From the NCBI RefSeq assembly GCF_000742135.1, contig NZ_KN046818.1, positions 434,841-498,840 of the forward strand: DNA of 64,000 nt. Direction: 5' to 3'. This document shows, in pieces, positions 49,448-59,175 of the stretch (positions are counted from its first letter, which is position 1; every line of letters begins with the position of its first letter). The DNA is from Klebsiella pneumoniae. Lineage in GTDB: Bacteria > Pseudomonadota > Gammaproteobacteria > Enterobacterales > Enterobacteriaceae. Under the pieces are notes generated by a model, which was not told the origin of the DNA, searched no databases, and saw only the letters and a list, made by a program, of their open reading frames with translations. The position numbers and the translations under genes were made by a program.

Positions 49448-51385
49448 GTGGAAAAAGCCAAAAAAATGGCGTGGCATCTTTTGGTTGCCAGCGTTGGTTT
49501 GTTGACGTTGAGTCAGCTGGCGCATGCGGATTCATTGGATGAACAGCGCAGCCGCTACGCACAAATTAAGCAGGCGTGGGATAACCGGCAGATGGATGTA
49601 GTCGACCAGCTGATGCCCACGTTAAGCACCTATCCCCTGTATCCCTATTTGCAGTACCGACAGATCACCGACGATCTGATGAACCAGCCGGCGCTGGTGG
49701 TGAAAAACTTTATTGACGCCAATCCGACGCTGCCCCCTGCGCGTTCATTACGTTCGCGCTTCGTGAATGAACTGGCCCGGCGCAGCGACTGGCGCGGCTT
49801 GCTGGCGTTTAGCCCGGATAAGCCGACCAGCACCGAGGCGCAGTGCAACTATTACTACGCCAAGCTGAGCGTGGGGCAGTCGCAGGAGGCCTGGAGCGGG
49901 GCGAAAGAGCTGTGGTTGACGGGCAAGAATCAGCCCGGCGCCTGTGAACCGCTGTTCAGCGCCTGGCGCGACTCCGGTCAGCAGGATCCGCTGGCCTATC
50001 TCGAACGGATCCGCCTGGCGATGAAGGCCGGCAATATGGGGCTGGTGAAATCGCTGGCCCAGCAAATGCCCGCCAACTACCAGAGCATCGCCAGCGCCGT
50101 GGTCGCCCTGGCTAACGATCCAAACAGCGTCCTCACCTTCGCCCGCACCACCGGGGCGACGGACTTTACCCGTCAGATGGCCGCCGTCGCCTTCGCCAGC
50201 GTCGCCCGCCAGGACGTGGAAAATGCCCGCCTGATGATCCCTTCGCTGGTACAGGCTCAGCAGCTCAATGAGGATCAGACCCAGGAACTGCGCGATATTG
50301 TCGCCTGGCGCCTGATGGGTAGCGATGTAACCGAAGAGCAGGCCATCTGGCGCGATGACGCAATCATGCGTTCGCAGTCCACGCCGCTGGTGGAGCGGCG
50401 GGTACGGATGGCGTTGGGGACGGGCGATCGCCATGGCCTCAACACCTGGCTGGCGCGCCTGCCGATGGAGGCGAAAGAGAAAGACGAATGGCGCTACTGG
50501 CAGGCGGATCTGCTGCTGGAGCGCGGCAGGGATGAGGAGGCGCAGGCGATCCTTCGCTCGTTGATGCAACAGCGAGGCTTCTACCCGATGGTCGCCGCGC
50601 AGCGTCTTGGCGAGGAGTATACCTTCCGCATCGATAAAGCCTCGGGCACCATCGATCCGGCGCTGGCCTCCGGGCCGGAGATGGCGCGGGTACGTGAGCT
50701 GATGTACTGGAATATGGATAACACCGCGCGCACCGAATGGGCCAACCTGGTCACTAGTCGCACCAAATCCCAGCAGGCGCAGCTGGCGCGCTATGCCTTC
50801 GATCAGCACTGGTGGGATCTGAGCGTGCAGGCGACGATCGCCGGTAAGCTGTGGGATCAGCTGGAAGAACGTTTCCCGCTGGCCTATAACGACCTGTTTG
50901 CCCGCTATGTTAGCGGCAAAGATATTCCGCAGAGCTACGCGATGGCGATTGCCCGTCAGGAGAGCGCCTGGAACCCGAAAGTGCGCTCGCCGGTCGGCGC
51001 CAGCGGACTGATGCAGATTATGCCGGGCACCGCGACGCATACCGTCAGTATGTTCAGCATTCCCGGCTACAGCGGCCCGTCGCAGCTGTTGGATCCGGAA
51101 ACCAACATCAATATCGGCACCAGCTATCTGCAGTACGTTTATCAGCAGTTCGGCAATAACCGTATCTACGCCTCAGCGGCCTATAACGCCGGGCCGGGCC
51201 GGGTACGCAGCTGGCAGGGGAACAGCGCCGGACGGATCGACGCCGTGGCGTTTGTCGAGAGTATTCCGTTTTCGGAAACCCGCGGCTACGTGAAGAATGT
51301 CCTCTCCTATGACGCCTACTACCGCTACTTTATGGGGCAGCAGGATAAGATCCTCAGCGATGCGGAGTGGCGCCAGCGTTACTGA
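49448..51385 (+). CDS. slt: Soluble lytic murein transglycosylase Slt70
   Basis: Slt cleaves the MurNAc-GlcNAc bond of peptidoglycan in the periplasm, forming 1,6-anhydro ends. The GTG start at 49448 gives 645 residues, equal to E. coli; an in-frame ATG at 49424 is less likely. A signal peptide (1-27, cleaved after AHA) is followed by the alpha-superhelical U and L domains and the C-terminal lysozyme-like domain, with the catalytic Glu in [12 protein letters not shown] (about 504) and [13 protein letters not shown]. It is followed by trpR. Confidence 0.97.
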   Translation: MEKAKKMAWHLLVASVGLLTLSQLAHADSLDEQRSRYAQIKQAWDNRQMDVVDQLMPTLSTYPLYPYLQYRQITDDLMNQPALVVKNFIDANPTLPPARSLRSRFVNELARRSDWRGLLAFSPDKPTSTEAQCNYYYAKLSVGQSQEAWSGAKELWLTGKNQPGACEPLFSAWRDSGQQDPLAYLERIRLAMKAGNMGLVKSLAQQMPANYQSIASAVVALANDPNSVLTFARTTGATDFTRQMAAVAFASVARQDVENARLMIPSLVQAQQLNEDQTQELRDIVAWRLMGSDVTEEQAIWRDDAIMRSQSTPLVERRVRMALGTGDRHGLNTWLARLPMEAKEKDEWRYWQADLLLERGRDEEAQAILRSLMQQRGFYPMVAAQRLGEEYTFRIDKASGTIDPALASGPEMARVRELMYWNMDNTARTEWANLVTSRTKSQQAQLARYAFDQHWWDLSVQATIAGKLWDQLEERFPLAYNDLFARYVSGKDIPQSYAMAIARQESAWNPKVRSPVGASGLMQIMPGTATHTVSMFSIPGYSGPSQLLDPETNINIGTSYLQYVYQQFGNNRIYASAAYNAGPGRVRSWQGNSAGRIDAVAFVESIPFSETRGYVKNVLSYDAYYRYFMGQQDKILSDAEWRQRY

Positions 51386-51407
51386 TCGCCGGGAAGTATG
51401 TTATGCT
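51379..51407 (+). promoter_or_regulatory. trpR promoter
   Basis: TTACTG (51379-51384) and TATGCT (51402-51407), spaced by 17 bases, overlap the slt stop codon and resemble the E. coli trpR promoter. Confidence 0.7.
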
Positions 51408-51409
51408 TT

Positions 51410-51427
51410 GTACTCGTTGAAGAGTAC
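51410..51427 (+). promoter_or_regulatory. TrpR operator (autoregulation)
   Basis: GTACTC-GTTGAA-GAGTAC is a perfect 6-base inverted repeat that overlaps the transcription start region of trpR. It matches the trp operator pattern (GTACT..AGTAC), as in E. coli where TrpR represses its own gene. Confidence 0.88.
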
Positions 51428-51473
51428 ATTCGACGGGCAGCGTAAGCTGCCCGTCTCAATATGGTGGCGCGAT

Positions 51474-51803
51474 ATGACCCAACAATCTCCCTATTCCGCG
51501 GCCGTTGCCGAACAACGTCATCAGGAGTGGCTGCGCTTTGTTGCCCTGCTTCAGCAGGCCTATGCTGAGGATCTGCATCTGCCGTTGCTGCAGCTGATGC
51601 TGACGCCCGACGAGCGCGAAGCCTTGGGTACCCGGGTGCGCATTATCGAAGAGTTGCTGCGCGGCGAGATGAGCCAGCGTGAGCTGAAAAATGAGCTCGG
51701 CGCCGGAATTGCGACCATTACCCGCGGGTCGAACAGCCTAAAATCGGCGCCGGTAGAGCTGCGCCAGTGGCTTGAGCAGACGCTGCTGGCTAGCGATAAA
51801 TAG
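51474..51803 (+). CDS. trpR: Trp operon repressor
   Basis: TrpR binds tryptophan and represses trp, aroH, mtr and its own gene. The 109 residues match E. coli (108). The helix-turn-helix is [24 protein letters not shown] (66-89 approximately). The tryptophan-binding Arg54 and Arg84 equivalents are in LGTRVRI and TITRGS. The start at 51474 is selected by family alignment; the open frame continues back into slt. The stop overlaps convergent yjjX. Confidence 0.97.
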   Translation: MTQQSPYSAAVAEQRHQEWLRFVALLQQAYAEDLHLPLLQLMLTPDEREALGTRVRIIEELLRGEMSQRELKNELGAGIATITRGSNSLKSAPVELRQWLEQTLLASDK

Positions 51804-52305
51804 CATTATGGAACGGGCTTAGCGCCAGCACGACCGCCTGGTGGTAAACGCTGCTGCGGGTTAATCTGCCGCCGGTGAAAACCCCAATCGCCCCCTCTTT
51901 ACGACCGATCTGATCGATGCCGGTATACTGCGACATGACCGGGCCGAGGGCTTCGCCAGCGCGAACCTGCTCAAGAATAACGTCAGGCAACGGCAGCGTG
52001 GCTGAGCGCGCTTCTCCGCGCTGGCTGGCGCTTTCGATGACCACCCAGCTAAAGGTGCTGTCATCGTCGATACCGGCTTCGATGGCTACCCAGAAATCGG
52101 CATTTGGCTGGGCAAGGCGCGCATTGGCGACGCGATTTCGTGCGCCAGCGCGCGTTTCCTCGCTGCCGAAGGGCTGTTCCGGCACGCCGCTCTCGACGGC
52201 GACGGACTCAATGTGGCAGGATCCTTCGCCGAAAATCTCGTCAAAAGCCTGCAGAATTGCCTGAATTTTGGCGGGATTAGTGGTCGCTGAGACAACATGG
52301 TGCAT
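51790..52305 (-). CDS. yjjX: Inosine/xanthosine triphosphatase
   Basis: YjjX removes non-canonical ITP and XTP, protecting nucleic acids. The 171 residues agree with E. coli (170). [18 protein letters not shown] is the substrate loop, and [16 protein letters not shown] with [10 protein letters not shown] holds the metal-binding residues. The start at 52305 (MHHVV) is preferred; MIM at 52311 is possible. It converges with trpR (14-base overlap) and is divergent from gpmB. Confidence 0.95.
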   Translation of the reverse strand: MHHVVSATTNPAKIQAILQAFDEIFGEGSCHIESVAVESGVPEQPFGSEETRAGARNRVANARLAQPNADFWVAIEAGIDDDSTFSWVVIESASQRGEARSATLPLPDVILEQVRAGEALGPVMSQYTGIDQIGRKEGAIGVFTGGRLTRSSVYHQAVVLALSPFHNAIYR

Positions 52306-52418
52306 AATCAAAACAACTCAGAATAAACTAACGTCATCGCAGTATACTCTAAATCACCCCGAGGGCAGGCGGTAATGCCCGAAAGCGGTTGATAACGAGT
52401 CCAGAACGGAAAAAAAGC

Positions 52419-53066
52419 ATGTTACAAGTATACCTTGTTCGCCACGGTGAAACGCAGTGGAACGCCGAGCGACGTATTCAGGGTCAGTCCGACAGCCCGC
52501 TGACCGCCCATGGTGAGCGCCAGGCCTGGCAGGTGGGCGAGCGCGCCAGAACGCTGGGGATCACCCATATCATTACCAGCGATCTGGGGCGAACCCGCCG
52601 CACAGCAGAAATTATCGCCGAAGCCTGCGGCTGCAGCGTGATCGCCGATGCGCGCCTGCGCGAACTGGATATGGGGGTGCTGGAGAAGCGCCATATCGAC
52701 TCGCTCAGCGAAGAAGAAGAAGGCTGGCGTCGCCAGCTGGTCAACGGCACACCGGACGGTCGTATTCCGCAGGGCGAATCGATGCAGGAGCTCAGCGAGC
52801 GTATGCATGCGGCGCTGGCATCCTGTCTGGAATTACCCGCCGGTAGCCGGCCGCTGCTGGTGAGTCATGGGATCGCGCTGGGCTGCCTGGTGAGCACGAT
52901 ATTAGGGCTGCCGGCGTACGCTGAGCGTCGTCTGCGGCTGCGCAACTGCTCTATTTCGCGCGTCGACTATCAGCAAAGCCCGTGGCTGGCTTCCGGCTGG
53001 GTGGTGGAAACGGCGGGCGACGTCTCGCATCTTGACGCCCCCGCAATGGACGAGCTGCAGCGTTAA
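52419..53066 (+). CDS. gpmB: Phosphoglycerate mutase-like phosphatase GpmB
   Basis: This histidine-phosphatase superfamily protein has 215 residues, equal to E. coli YtjC. The phospho-histidine motif is LVRHGETQWNAE (residues 5-16). LVSHGIALG holds the second His. The family name implies phosphoglycerate mutase, but E. coli GpmB has little such activity, so the real substrate is uncertain. The start at 52419 is set by alignment. The end overlaps rob by four bases. Confidence 0.95.
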   Translation: MLQVYLVRHGETQWNAERRIQGQSDSPLTAHGERQAWQVGERARTLGITHIITSDLGRTRRTAEIIAEACGCSVIADARLRELDMGVLEKRHIDSLSEEEEGWRRQLVNGTPDGRIPQGESMQELSERMHAALASCLELPAGSRPLLVSHGIALGCLVSTILGLPAYAERRLRLRNCSISRVDYQQSPWLASGWVVETAGDVSHLDAPAMDELQR

Positions 53067-53932
53067 CGGCGGATCGGGATCAGATACTCGCAGCGCAACT
53101 GAATCGGCGTGGCCTGATCCCGGCTTTCATCTTCAGGGTAGAAGCGTTCAATATCCAGCCCCTTGCGACGCGTCAGGTTCAGCATCGGCATGCAGGTGCC
53201 GTAGACGGTCAGGATGAATTCCTGCAGACCGGTACCCAGCCCTTCATACGTAAACATGACATACTCGCCGCCCTCCAGGGTCACTGGATGGGCATGCTGC
53301 AGGTGGCCGTTAGCCATCTCCGGCGTCAGCGCGGTGGTATAGAATACTTCCTGCTCATCGTCTTTTTCCAGGCTCGGACGCGGCTCATGCAGCCCGTAGA
53401 GCACCGGGGGGATTGACGGTGAGTTGCCGAGGAAGTCTCGCCAGAACTGGACCCGCATCTGGTTACGAAAATCGGAGATTTCCTCGAGCTTACAGGTATA
53501 GCTCTGGGTCACGCCAAGCAGCTGAGTGGGGGGAAGAGTGATAAACTCATGTTTCGGCAGGGTAAATTCGCCAAGACGCAGCGGCGGGCGCATACCGAAC
53601 GAGCTCCAGTCCGGCGAGCGGCGGTAGAGCGCCGGCGTCAGCGAGAATTGTTTCTTAAACGCTCGGGTGAAGGTCTGCTGGGAGTCGAAACGGTACTGCA
53701 GCGCAATATCAAGGATTGGACGGGCGGTCAGGCGTAATGCGACAGCAGATTTCGACAAGCGGCGCGCGCGAATATAGGCACCGATGGCATGGCCGGTGAC
53801 ATCCTTAAACATTCGCTGCAAATGCCACTTGGAATAACCTGCCTTCGCCGCCACATTATCCAGAGAAAGCGGCTGATCCAGGTGACCTTCCAGCCAGCTA
53901 AGGAGATCGCGAATAATCCCTGCTTGATCCAT
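53063..53932 (-). CDS. rob: Right origin-binding protein Rob (AraC family activator)
   Basis: Rob is a MarA/SoxS-like activator of multidrug, superoxide and solvent resistance genes and binds the right side of oriC. The 289 residues equal E. coli. The N-terminal AraC DNA-binding domain (about 1-110) contains LSLDNVAAKAGYSKWHLQRMFK. The C-terminal GyrI-like effector domain (about 120-289) binds bile salts and fatty acids. Upstream lies a 209-base AT-rich gap shared with divergent creA. Confidence 0.98.
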   Translation of the reverse strand: MDQAGIIRDLLSWLEGHLDQPLSLDNVAAKAGYSKWHLQRMFKDVTGHAIGAYIRARRLSKSAVALRLTARPILDIALQYRFDSQQTFTRAFKKQFSLTPALYRRSPDWSSFGMRPPLRLGEFTLPKHEFITLPPTQLLGVTQSYTCKLEEISDFRNQMRVQFWRDFLGNSPSIPPVLYGLHEPRPSLEKDDEQEVFYTTALTPEMANGHLQHAHPVTLEGGEYVMFTYEGLGTGLQEFILTVYGTCMPMLNLTRRKGLDIERFYPEDESRDQATPIQLRCEYLIPIRR

Positions 53933-54141
53933 AAAATGTCCCCATCCTTAAACACAGGTGCCTGATATTAAAGTAGCGGATAATAGCATTTTTTGATGTT
54001 TTAGCATTCAGTGTTTTTTTTGCTTTTAAATGCGGTAGGTCAGGGGATTTGGACGATAATTTTGTAAAGCTGTGATCTATAAACCTTTTCTGCTAAGTGC
54101 GTGATAATCACTCAGCTATATTTTTTAATAATGGTAACAAT

Positions 54142-54615
54142 ATGAAATACAAGAAGTTTGCGATGGGGCTGCTCCTGCTGGCCGGTAGCCAGCTGGCTCA
54201 GGCGGAGCAGATTGGTTCCGTGGATACGGTCTTCAAATGGTTAGGGCCGGATCACAAAATCGTCGTCGAAGCCTTTGACGATCCGGATGTACAGAACGTG
54301 ACCTGCTATATCAGCCGGGCGAAAACCGGTGGCATCAAAGGCGGGCTGGGGCTGGCGGAAGATACCTCTGACGCGGCGATTTCCTGCCAGCAGGTCGGGC
54401 CGATTGAGCTAACGGACAAAATCAAAAACGGTAAAAGCCAGGGCGACGTGGTGTTCCAGAAGCGCACCTCGCTGGTGTTTAAAAAACTGCAGGTCGTGCG
54501 TTTCTATGATGCGAAGCGCAATGCGCTGGTCTATCTGACCTACTCGGATAAAGTGGTTGATGGCTCGCCGAAGAACGCCATCAGCGCCGTGCCGATCATG
54601 CCATGGAATAAATAA
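54142..54615 (+). CDS. creA: Periplasmic protein CreA
   Basis: CreA is a small secreted protein of unknown function at the head of the cre locus. The 157 residues equal E. coli. A signal peptide (1-21, ending AQA) is followed by the conserved [21 protein letters not shown] and [20 protein letters not shown] segments. Two cysteines (VTCYIS and ISCQQV) may form a disulfide. The start at 54142 is chosen because the signal peptide begins there. creB follows after 12 bases. Confidence 0.95.
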   Translation: MKYKKFAMGLLLLAGSQLAQAEQIGSVDTVFKWLGPDHKIVVEAFDDPDVQNVTCYISRAKTGGIKGGLGLAEDTSDAAISCQQVGPIELTDKIKNGKSQGDVVFQKRTSLVFKKLQVVRFYDAKRNALVYLTYSDKVVDGSPKNAISAVPIMPWNK

Positions 54616-54627
54616 ACGGGAGCGCGC

Positions 54628-55317
54628 ATGCAGCAGCCACGGATTTGGTTAGTTGAGGATGAACAGAGTATCGCTGATACCCTGGTTTACATGCTGCAGC
54701 AGGAGGGCTTCCTGGTCAGCGTCTTTGGCCGCGGTTTGCCCGCGCTGGAGGCGGCGGCGCATCAGGCGCCAGATGTCGCCATCCTCGACGTCGGCTTGCC
54801 GGATATCAGCGGCTTCGAGCTCTGTCGGCGTCTGCTGACGCGTTATCCGGCGCTGCCGGTGCTGTTTTTGACGGCGCGTAGCGACGAGGTCGATAAGCTG
54901 CTGGGGCTGGAAATCGGCGCTGACGATTACATCGCCAAGCCGTTTTCACCACGCGAAGTCTGCGCGCGGGTGCGAACCGTGCTGCGGCGGCTGCAGAAGT
55001 TTGCCGCGCCATCGCCGGTGGTACGCGTCGGCGAGTTTGTGCTCGATGAGCAGGCGGCGGCGATCAGCTGGTTCGGCCAGCCGCTGAATCTGACGCGCTA
55101 CGAATTTCTGCTGCTGAAAACCCTGCTTCACGCGCCCGGTCGCGTCTTCTCCCGTCAGCAGCTGATGGAGCTGGTGTGGATCGATGCCTGGGAAAGCCTC
55201 GACCGTACCGTCGATACCCATATCAAAACCCTGCGCGCTAAGCTGCGGGCTGTGAATCCTGAAAAGGCGCCAATCAATACCCATCGCGGTATGGGCTATA
55301 GCCTGGGGCGCGGCTGA
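54628..55317 (+). CDS. creB: Response regulator CreB
   Basis: CreB is an OmpR-family response regulator paired with CreC; it controls catabolic and beta-lactam-related genes through the cre tag. The 229 residues equal E. coli. The receiver domain has VEDE (acidic pocket), the phospho-acceptor in AILDVGLPD (about 51-53) and GADDYIAKPFSP. The winged-helix domain has LTRYEFLLLKTLLHAPGR. Its TGA overlaps the creC ATG by one base. Confidence 0.96.
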   Translation: MQQPRIWLVEDEQSIADTLVYMLQQEGFLVSVFGRGLPALEAAAHQAPDVAILDVGLPDISGFELCRRLLTRYPALPVLFLTARSDEVDKLLGLEIGADDYIAKPFSPREVCARVRTVLRRLQKFAAPSPVVRVGEFVLDEQAAAISWFGQPLNLTRYEFLLLKTLLHAPGRVFSRQQLMELVWIDAWESLDRTVDTHIKTLRAKLRAVNPEKAPINTHRGMGYSLGRG

Positions 55318-56741
55318 TGCGCATCGGCATGCGCCTGCTGCTGGGCTATTTTCTTATCGTCGCGATCGCCGCGTGGTTTGTGCTGTCGATCTTTGTCCAG
55401 GAAGTGAAGCCGGGCGTGCGCCGGGCGACAGAGGGGACCCTCAATGATACCGCTACCCTGTTGGCGGCGCTGGCGCGTGAGGATCTGCTGGCGGCAAACC
55501 CGCAGCAGGGCAGGCTGGCGCAGGCCTTTCACCAGCTCAACCAGCAGCCGCTCAACGCCAATATTGGCGGAATTAAAAAGGTACGTAATGAGTACCGCGT
55601 CTATCTGACCGATGCCCGGGGCAAGGTGGTGTTTGACTCCAGCGGGCAGGCGACAGGGCAGGACTATTCGCGCTGGAACGATGTCTGGCTCACCCTGCGC
55701 GGCCAGTACGGCGCGCGCAGTACGCGCAGCGATCCGCATGATGAAGCCAGCTCGGTGATGTATATCGCCGCGCCGGTGATGGATAAGGGGCGGATTATCG
55801 GCGTGCTGAGCGTCGGTAAACCCAACCTGGCGATGACGCCGGTCATTAAGCGCAGCGAGCGGCGGATCCTCTGGGCCGGCGGCGCCCTGCTGGGCATTGC
55901 GCTGTTGATTGGCGGCGGCGTCGTCTGGTGGATCAATTTCTCTATCGGCAAGCTGGTGCGCTATGCGGACTCGGTGACCGCTGAGCGCCCGCTGCCGCTG
56001 CCGGAGGTTGGCAGCAGCGAATTGCGCAAGCTGGCCCAGGCTCTGGAGAGCATGCGGGTAAAGCTCGAAGGTAAGAATGCCATCGAAAACTATGTCTATG
56101 ACCTGACCCATGAACTGAAAAGCCCGCTGGCGGCCATCCGCGGCGCGGCGGAGATCCTGCGCGAAGGGCCGCCGTCTGAGGTGGCGGCGCGGTTTACTGA
56201 TAATATCCTCGCGCAAAACACCCGGATGCAACTGCTGGTGGAGCGGCTGCTCCAGCAGGCGAGACTGGAAAGCCGGCTGGAGATAAAGCAGCATCCGGTG
56301 TCGATAGATGCGCTATACCAACGGCTGACGGAGGAGCGCAACATCGCTCTGGCGGCGAAAGCTATCACCCTGCGCTGGCGGGAGAGTGGGATGCTGGTCA
56401 ATGGCGATGGCGAGCTGCTGGCCCAGGCGCTGGGTAATCTGCTCGACAACGCGATTGACTTTACCCCCCAGGGCGGTGAGATCGCCCTGGCTGCGGAGAA
56501 GCGAAATGAAGAGGTGCAATTGAGCGTTATCGACAACGGGTGCGGTATTCCGGACTATGCCCTGGAACGAATCTTTGAGCGATTCTATTCGCTGCCGCGC
56601 GAAGACGGCCATAAGAGCAGCGGCCTTGGGCTGGCGTTCGTTCGTGAAGTCGCGCGCCTGCATCACGGCGATATCAATCTGCACAATCGGCCCGAAGGCG
56701 GCGTGGTCGCCACGCTGCGACTTCACCGTCCCTTCACATAG
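55317..56741 (+). CDS. creC: Sensor histidine kinase CreC
   Basis: CreC is the inner-membrane sensor for CreB, responding to growth on fermentation products or minimal medium in E. coli. The 474 residues equal E. coli. Two transmembrane helices (about 7-27 and 183-205) flank a periplasmic sensor domain. A HAMP-like linker leads to the H-box DLTHELKSPLAAIRG (His at about 264), then the N-box LLDNAIDFTPQGG and G-boxes. Its last codons contain a CreB binding tag for creD. Confidence 0.96.
   Translation: MRIGMRLLLGYFLIVAIAAWFVLSIFVQEVKPGVRRATEGTLNDTATLLAALAREDLLAANPQQGRLAQAFHQLNQQPLNANIGGIKKVRNEYRVYLTDARGKVVFDSSGQATGQDYSRWNDVWLTLRGQYGARSTRSDPHDEASSVMYIAAPVMDKGRIIGVLSVGKPNLAMTPVIKRSERRILWAGGALLGIALLIGGGVVWWINFSIGKLVRYADSVTAERPLPLPEVGSSELRKLAQALESMRVKLEGKNAIENYVYDLTHELKSPLAAIRGAAEILREGPPSEVAARFTDNILAQNTRMQLLVERLLQQARLESRLEIKQHPVSIDALYQRLTEERNIALAAKAITLRWRESGMLVNGDGELLAQALGNLLDNAIDFTPQGGEIALAAEKRNEEVQLSVIDNGCGIPDYALERIFERFYSLPREDGHKSSGLGLAFVREVARLHHGDINLHNRPEGGVVATLRLHRPFT
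56722..56737 (+). promoter_or_regulatory. CreB-binding cre tag upstream of creD
   Basis: TTCACCGTCCCTTCAC matches the cre tag TTCAC-N6-TTCAC exactly. It lies within the last codons of creC, 65 bases before the creD start. A further TTCAA follows at 56743, five bases after the second half. Confidence 0.92.
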
Positions 56742-56801
56742 CTTCAAATTCTCCCCACACAGCCGTCCTATTGTGAGGCCATCACGATAGGGAGAAAGGC
56801 T

Positions 56802-58160
56802 ATGTTGAAATCACCGTTATTCTGGAAAATCACCACGTTAATAGGCTGTATTGTGCTGCTATCTTTGCCGTTAATGATGGTCAGGGAGCTTATTAATGAG
56901 CGAGCGGATTATCGTAGCGAAGTGGTGGACGCCATTGAGCAAAGCACCAGCGGCTCGCAAAAACTCGCCGGACCGCTGATCGCTATTCCGATAACCGAGA
57001 CCCTGTCCCGCATGGAGAACCAAAAAGAGGTCAACTATCAGCGGAGCTGGGTGTATTACTGGCTGCCGGAGTCGCTGGCGGTCACCGGCAAACAGACCGT
57101 GGAGTCGAGGAGGGTGGGCATCTACAGCGGCCAGGTCTGGCATAACGCCTTGCAGATTAAGGCCTCGTTTGATCCGCTGCGTCTGGCGGCGCTGAGAAAA
57201 ACGAATATCGTCTTAGGCCAGCCGCGGCTGGTGGTGAGCGTCGGCGATGCCCGCGGCATTGGCGCCATCCATGCCCCGGAGGTCAACGGTAACGTATTAA
57301 GCGTGGAGCCGGGGCTGGGGATAAGCGGCTATGGCGCAGGTATTCATATGCCAATGCCTGCGCTGGCGGAGGACAACAAGCCGCTTGAGATTGCCTTTTC
57401 ACTCGATCTGAACGGGACGGGAGAGTTTTCACTGGTGCCGCTCGGGCGTAACAGCGAGCTGCAGCTGACCAGTAACTGGCCGCATCCCGGTTTTCTCGGC
57501 AGCTTCCTGCCAACGCAACGGGAAGTGAGTGCTGCCGGCTATCGCGCCCACTGGCAAAGCAGCTGGTTCGCCAACGATATGGGGAGCTATTTCAAGGATG
57601 ATATGGAGATCCCGTGGTCGCGACTGCCGGCGTTCAGTGCCGATGTGATGTCCCTTGCCGACCAGTACCAGCTAACCGATCGGGCGACAAAATATGCCAT
57701 CCTGTTAATCGGGCTGACCTTTATGGCTTTTTTCGTGTTCGAGAGCCTGACCCGTCGTCCCCTGCATCCGATGCAATATCTGCTGGTGGGCTTATCGCTG
57801 GTGCTGTTTTACCTGGTGCTGCTGGCGCTCTCAGAGCACATTGGTTTTACCGCCGCCTGGCTGGCGGCCAGCCTGTCTGGCGCGGTGATGAATGGGATCT
57901 ACCTTCAGGCAGTGCTCAGAGGATGGCGTAACAGCCTGCTGTTTGTCGCCGCGCTACTGCTGCTGGATGGCGTGATGTGGTTTCTGTTGCATTCTGAGGA
58001 TAGCGCGCTGCTGCTGGGTACCGGGGTGCTGGCGCTGGCGCTGAGCGTCCTGATGTTTTTGACCCGTCGCGTGGACTGGTATGCGTTATCGCTGCCGAAA
58101 GGCACAGTGCCTCCGACACCGGCTGCCGATGAGGATAAGCTGCGTCTCTGGAAAGAGTGA
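56802..58160 (+). CDS. creD: Inner membrane protein CreD
   Basis: CreD is an inner membrane protein strongly induced by CreBC; its deletion affects envelope integrity and its overproduction colicin tolerance in E. coli. The 452 residues agree with E. coli (450). One N-terminal helix (about 10-30) is followed by a large periplasmic domain (about 35-300) and five C-terminal helices, beginning KYAILLIGLTFMAFFVFE. It is the last gene of the cre group and ends at a bidirectional terminator. Confidence 0.96.
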   Translation: MLKSPLFWKITTLIGCIVLLSLPLMMVRELINERADYRSEVVDAIEQSTSGSQKLAGPLIAIPITETLSRMENQKEVNYQRSWVYYWLPESLAVTGKQTVESRRVGIYSGQVWHNALQIKASFDPLRLAALRKTNIVLGQPRLVVSVGDARGIGAIHAPEVNGNVLSVEPGLGISGYGAGIHMPMPALAEDNKPLEIAFSLDLNGTGEFSLVPLGRNSELQLTSNWPHPGFLGSFLPTQREVSAAGYRAHWQSSWFANDMGSYFKDDMEIPWSRLPAFSADVMSLADQYQLTDRATKYAILLIGLTFMAFFVFESLTRRPLHPMQYLLVGLSLVLFYLVLLALSEHIGFTAAWLAASLSGAVMNGIYLQAVLRGWRNSLLFVAALLLLDGVMWFLLHSEDSALLLGTGVLALALSVLMFLTRRVDWYALSLPKGTVPPTPAADEDKLRLWKE

Positions 58161-58170
58161 CGGCATAAAA

Positions 58171-58193
58171 AACGGCGCCCCTGGGGCGCCGTT
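58171..58193. terminator. Bidirectional terminator between creD and arcA
   Basis: AACGGCGCCC (58171-58180) and GGGCGCCGTT (58184-58193) form a perfect 10-base-pair stem flanked by AAAA and TTTT. Confidence 0.92.
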
Positions 58194-58222
58194 TTCGCAT
58201 CATGGCTGCGGAATAAATCGTA

Positions 58223-58939
58223 TTATTCCTGCAGATCGCCACAGAAACGGTAGCCTTCACCGTGAATGGTAGCGATGATTTCCGGGGTATCCGGAGTGGA
58301 TTCGAAGTGTTTACGAATCCGACGAATGGTCACGTCAACGGTACGGTCATGCGGCTTCAGCTCGCGACCGGTCATTTTCTTCAGCAGCTCGGCACGAGAC
58401 TGAATTTTGCCCGGGTTTTCGCAGAAGTGCAGCATCGCGCGGAATTCACTGCGCGGCAGCTTGTACTGTTCGCCGTTCGGGCTAACCAGGGAACGGCTGT
58501 TGATATCGAGTTCCCAGCCGTTGAACTTGTAGCTTTCCACGCTGCGACGCTCTTCGCTCACGGTACCGAGGTTCATGGTACGGGAGAGCAGGTTGCGCGC
58601 GCGAATAGTCAGTTCACGCGGGTTAAACGGTTTAGTGATATAGTCGTCAGCGCCGATTTCGAGGCCAAGGATCTTATCCACTTCGTTGTCGCGACCGGTT
58701 AAGAACATCAGCGCGACGTCTGCCTGCTCGCGCAGCTCGCGCGCCAGCAGAAGACCATTTTTACCCGGCAGGTTGATATCCATGATCACCAGGTTGATAT
58801 CATTTTCAGACAGGATCTGATGCATTTCCGCGCCATCGGTCGCTTCGAATACATCGTAACCTTCTGCTTCGAAAATACTTTTTAACGTGTTGCGTGTTAC
58901 CAACTCGTCTTCAACGATAAGAATGTGCGGGGTCTGCAT
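58223..58939 (-). CDS. arcA: Anaerobic/redox response regulator ArcA
   Basis: ArcA is the OmpR-family regulator that, phosphorylated by ArcB, represses aerobic respiration genes under low oxygen. The 238 residues equal E. coli. The receiver has the phospho-acceptor Asp54 in [11 protein letters not shown], and [12 protein letters not shown]. The winged helix begins [18 protein letters not shown] long leader on the minus strand carries an FNR-type site. The protein is nearly unchanged from E. coli. Confidence 0.98.
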   Translation of the reverse strand: MQTPHILIVEDELVTRNTLKSIFEAEGYDVFEATDGAEMHQILSENDINLVIMDINLPGKNGLLLARELREQADVALMFLTGRDNEVDKILGLEIGADDYITKPFNPRELTIRARNLLSRTMNLGTVSEERRSVESYKFNGWELDINSRSLVSPNGEQYKLPRSEFRAMLHFCENPGKIQSRAELLKKMTGRELKPHDRTVDVTIRRIRKHFESTPDTPEIIATIHGEGYRFCGDLQE

Positions 58940-59034
58940 GTTTGCTACCTAAATTGCCAACTAAATCGAAACAGGAAGTACCAAAGTCCCTGACCTGCCT
59001 GCTGCATGTCGCAAATTAACATGCGCGGCGTAAC

Positions 59035-59175
59035 ATGACTAAAGTACGTAATTGCGTTCTTGATGCACTTTCCATCAACGTCAACAACATCATTAGCTTG
59101 GTCGTGGGTACTTTCCCTCTGGACCCGACGGTGTCAAAAACGGCTGACATCCTAACCATTTTAACAGCAACATAA
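59035..59175 (+). CDS. yjjY: Small protein YjjY
   Basis: A 46-codon frame starting MTKVRNCVLDALSIN matches E. coli YjjY in length and sequence as I recall it. It is read on the plus strand from DNA that also forms the arcA leader on the minus strand, so conservation could reflect the leader rather than the peptide. It has no good ribosome-binding site (TAAC before ATG). No function is known. Confidence 0.6.
   Translation: MTKVRNCVLDALSINVNNIISLVVGTFPLDPTVSKTADILTILTAT

Noticed and set aside
56722-56748. A third cre-tag half making a triple CreB site
   Set aside because: The following TTCAA has one mismatch and five instead of six spacer bases; the first two halves already form the full consensus.
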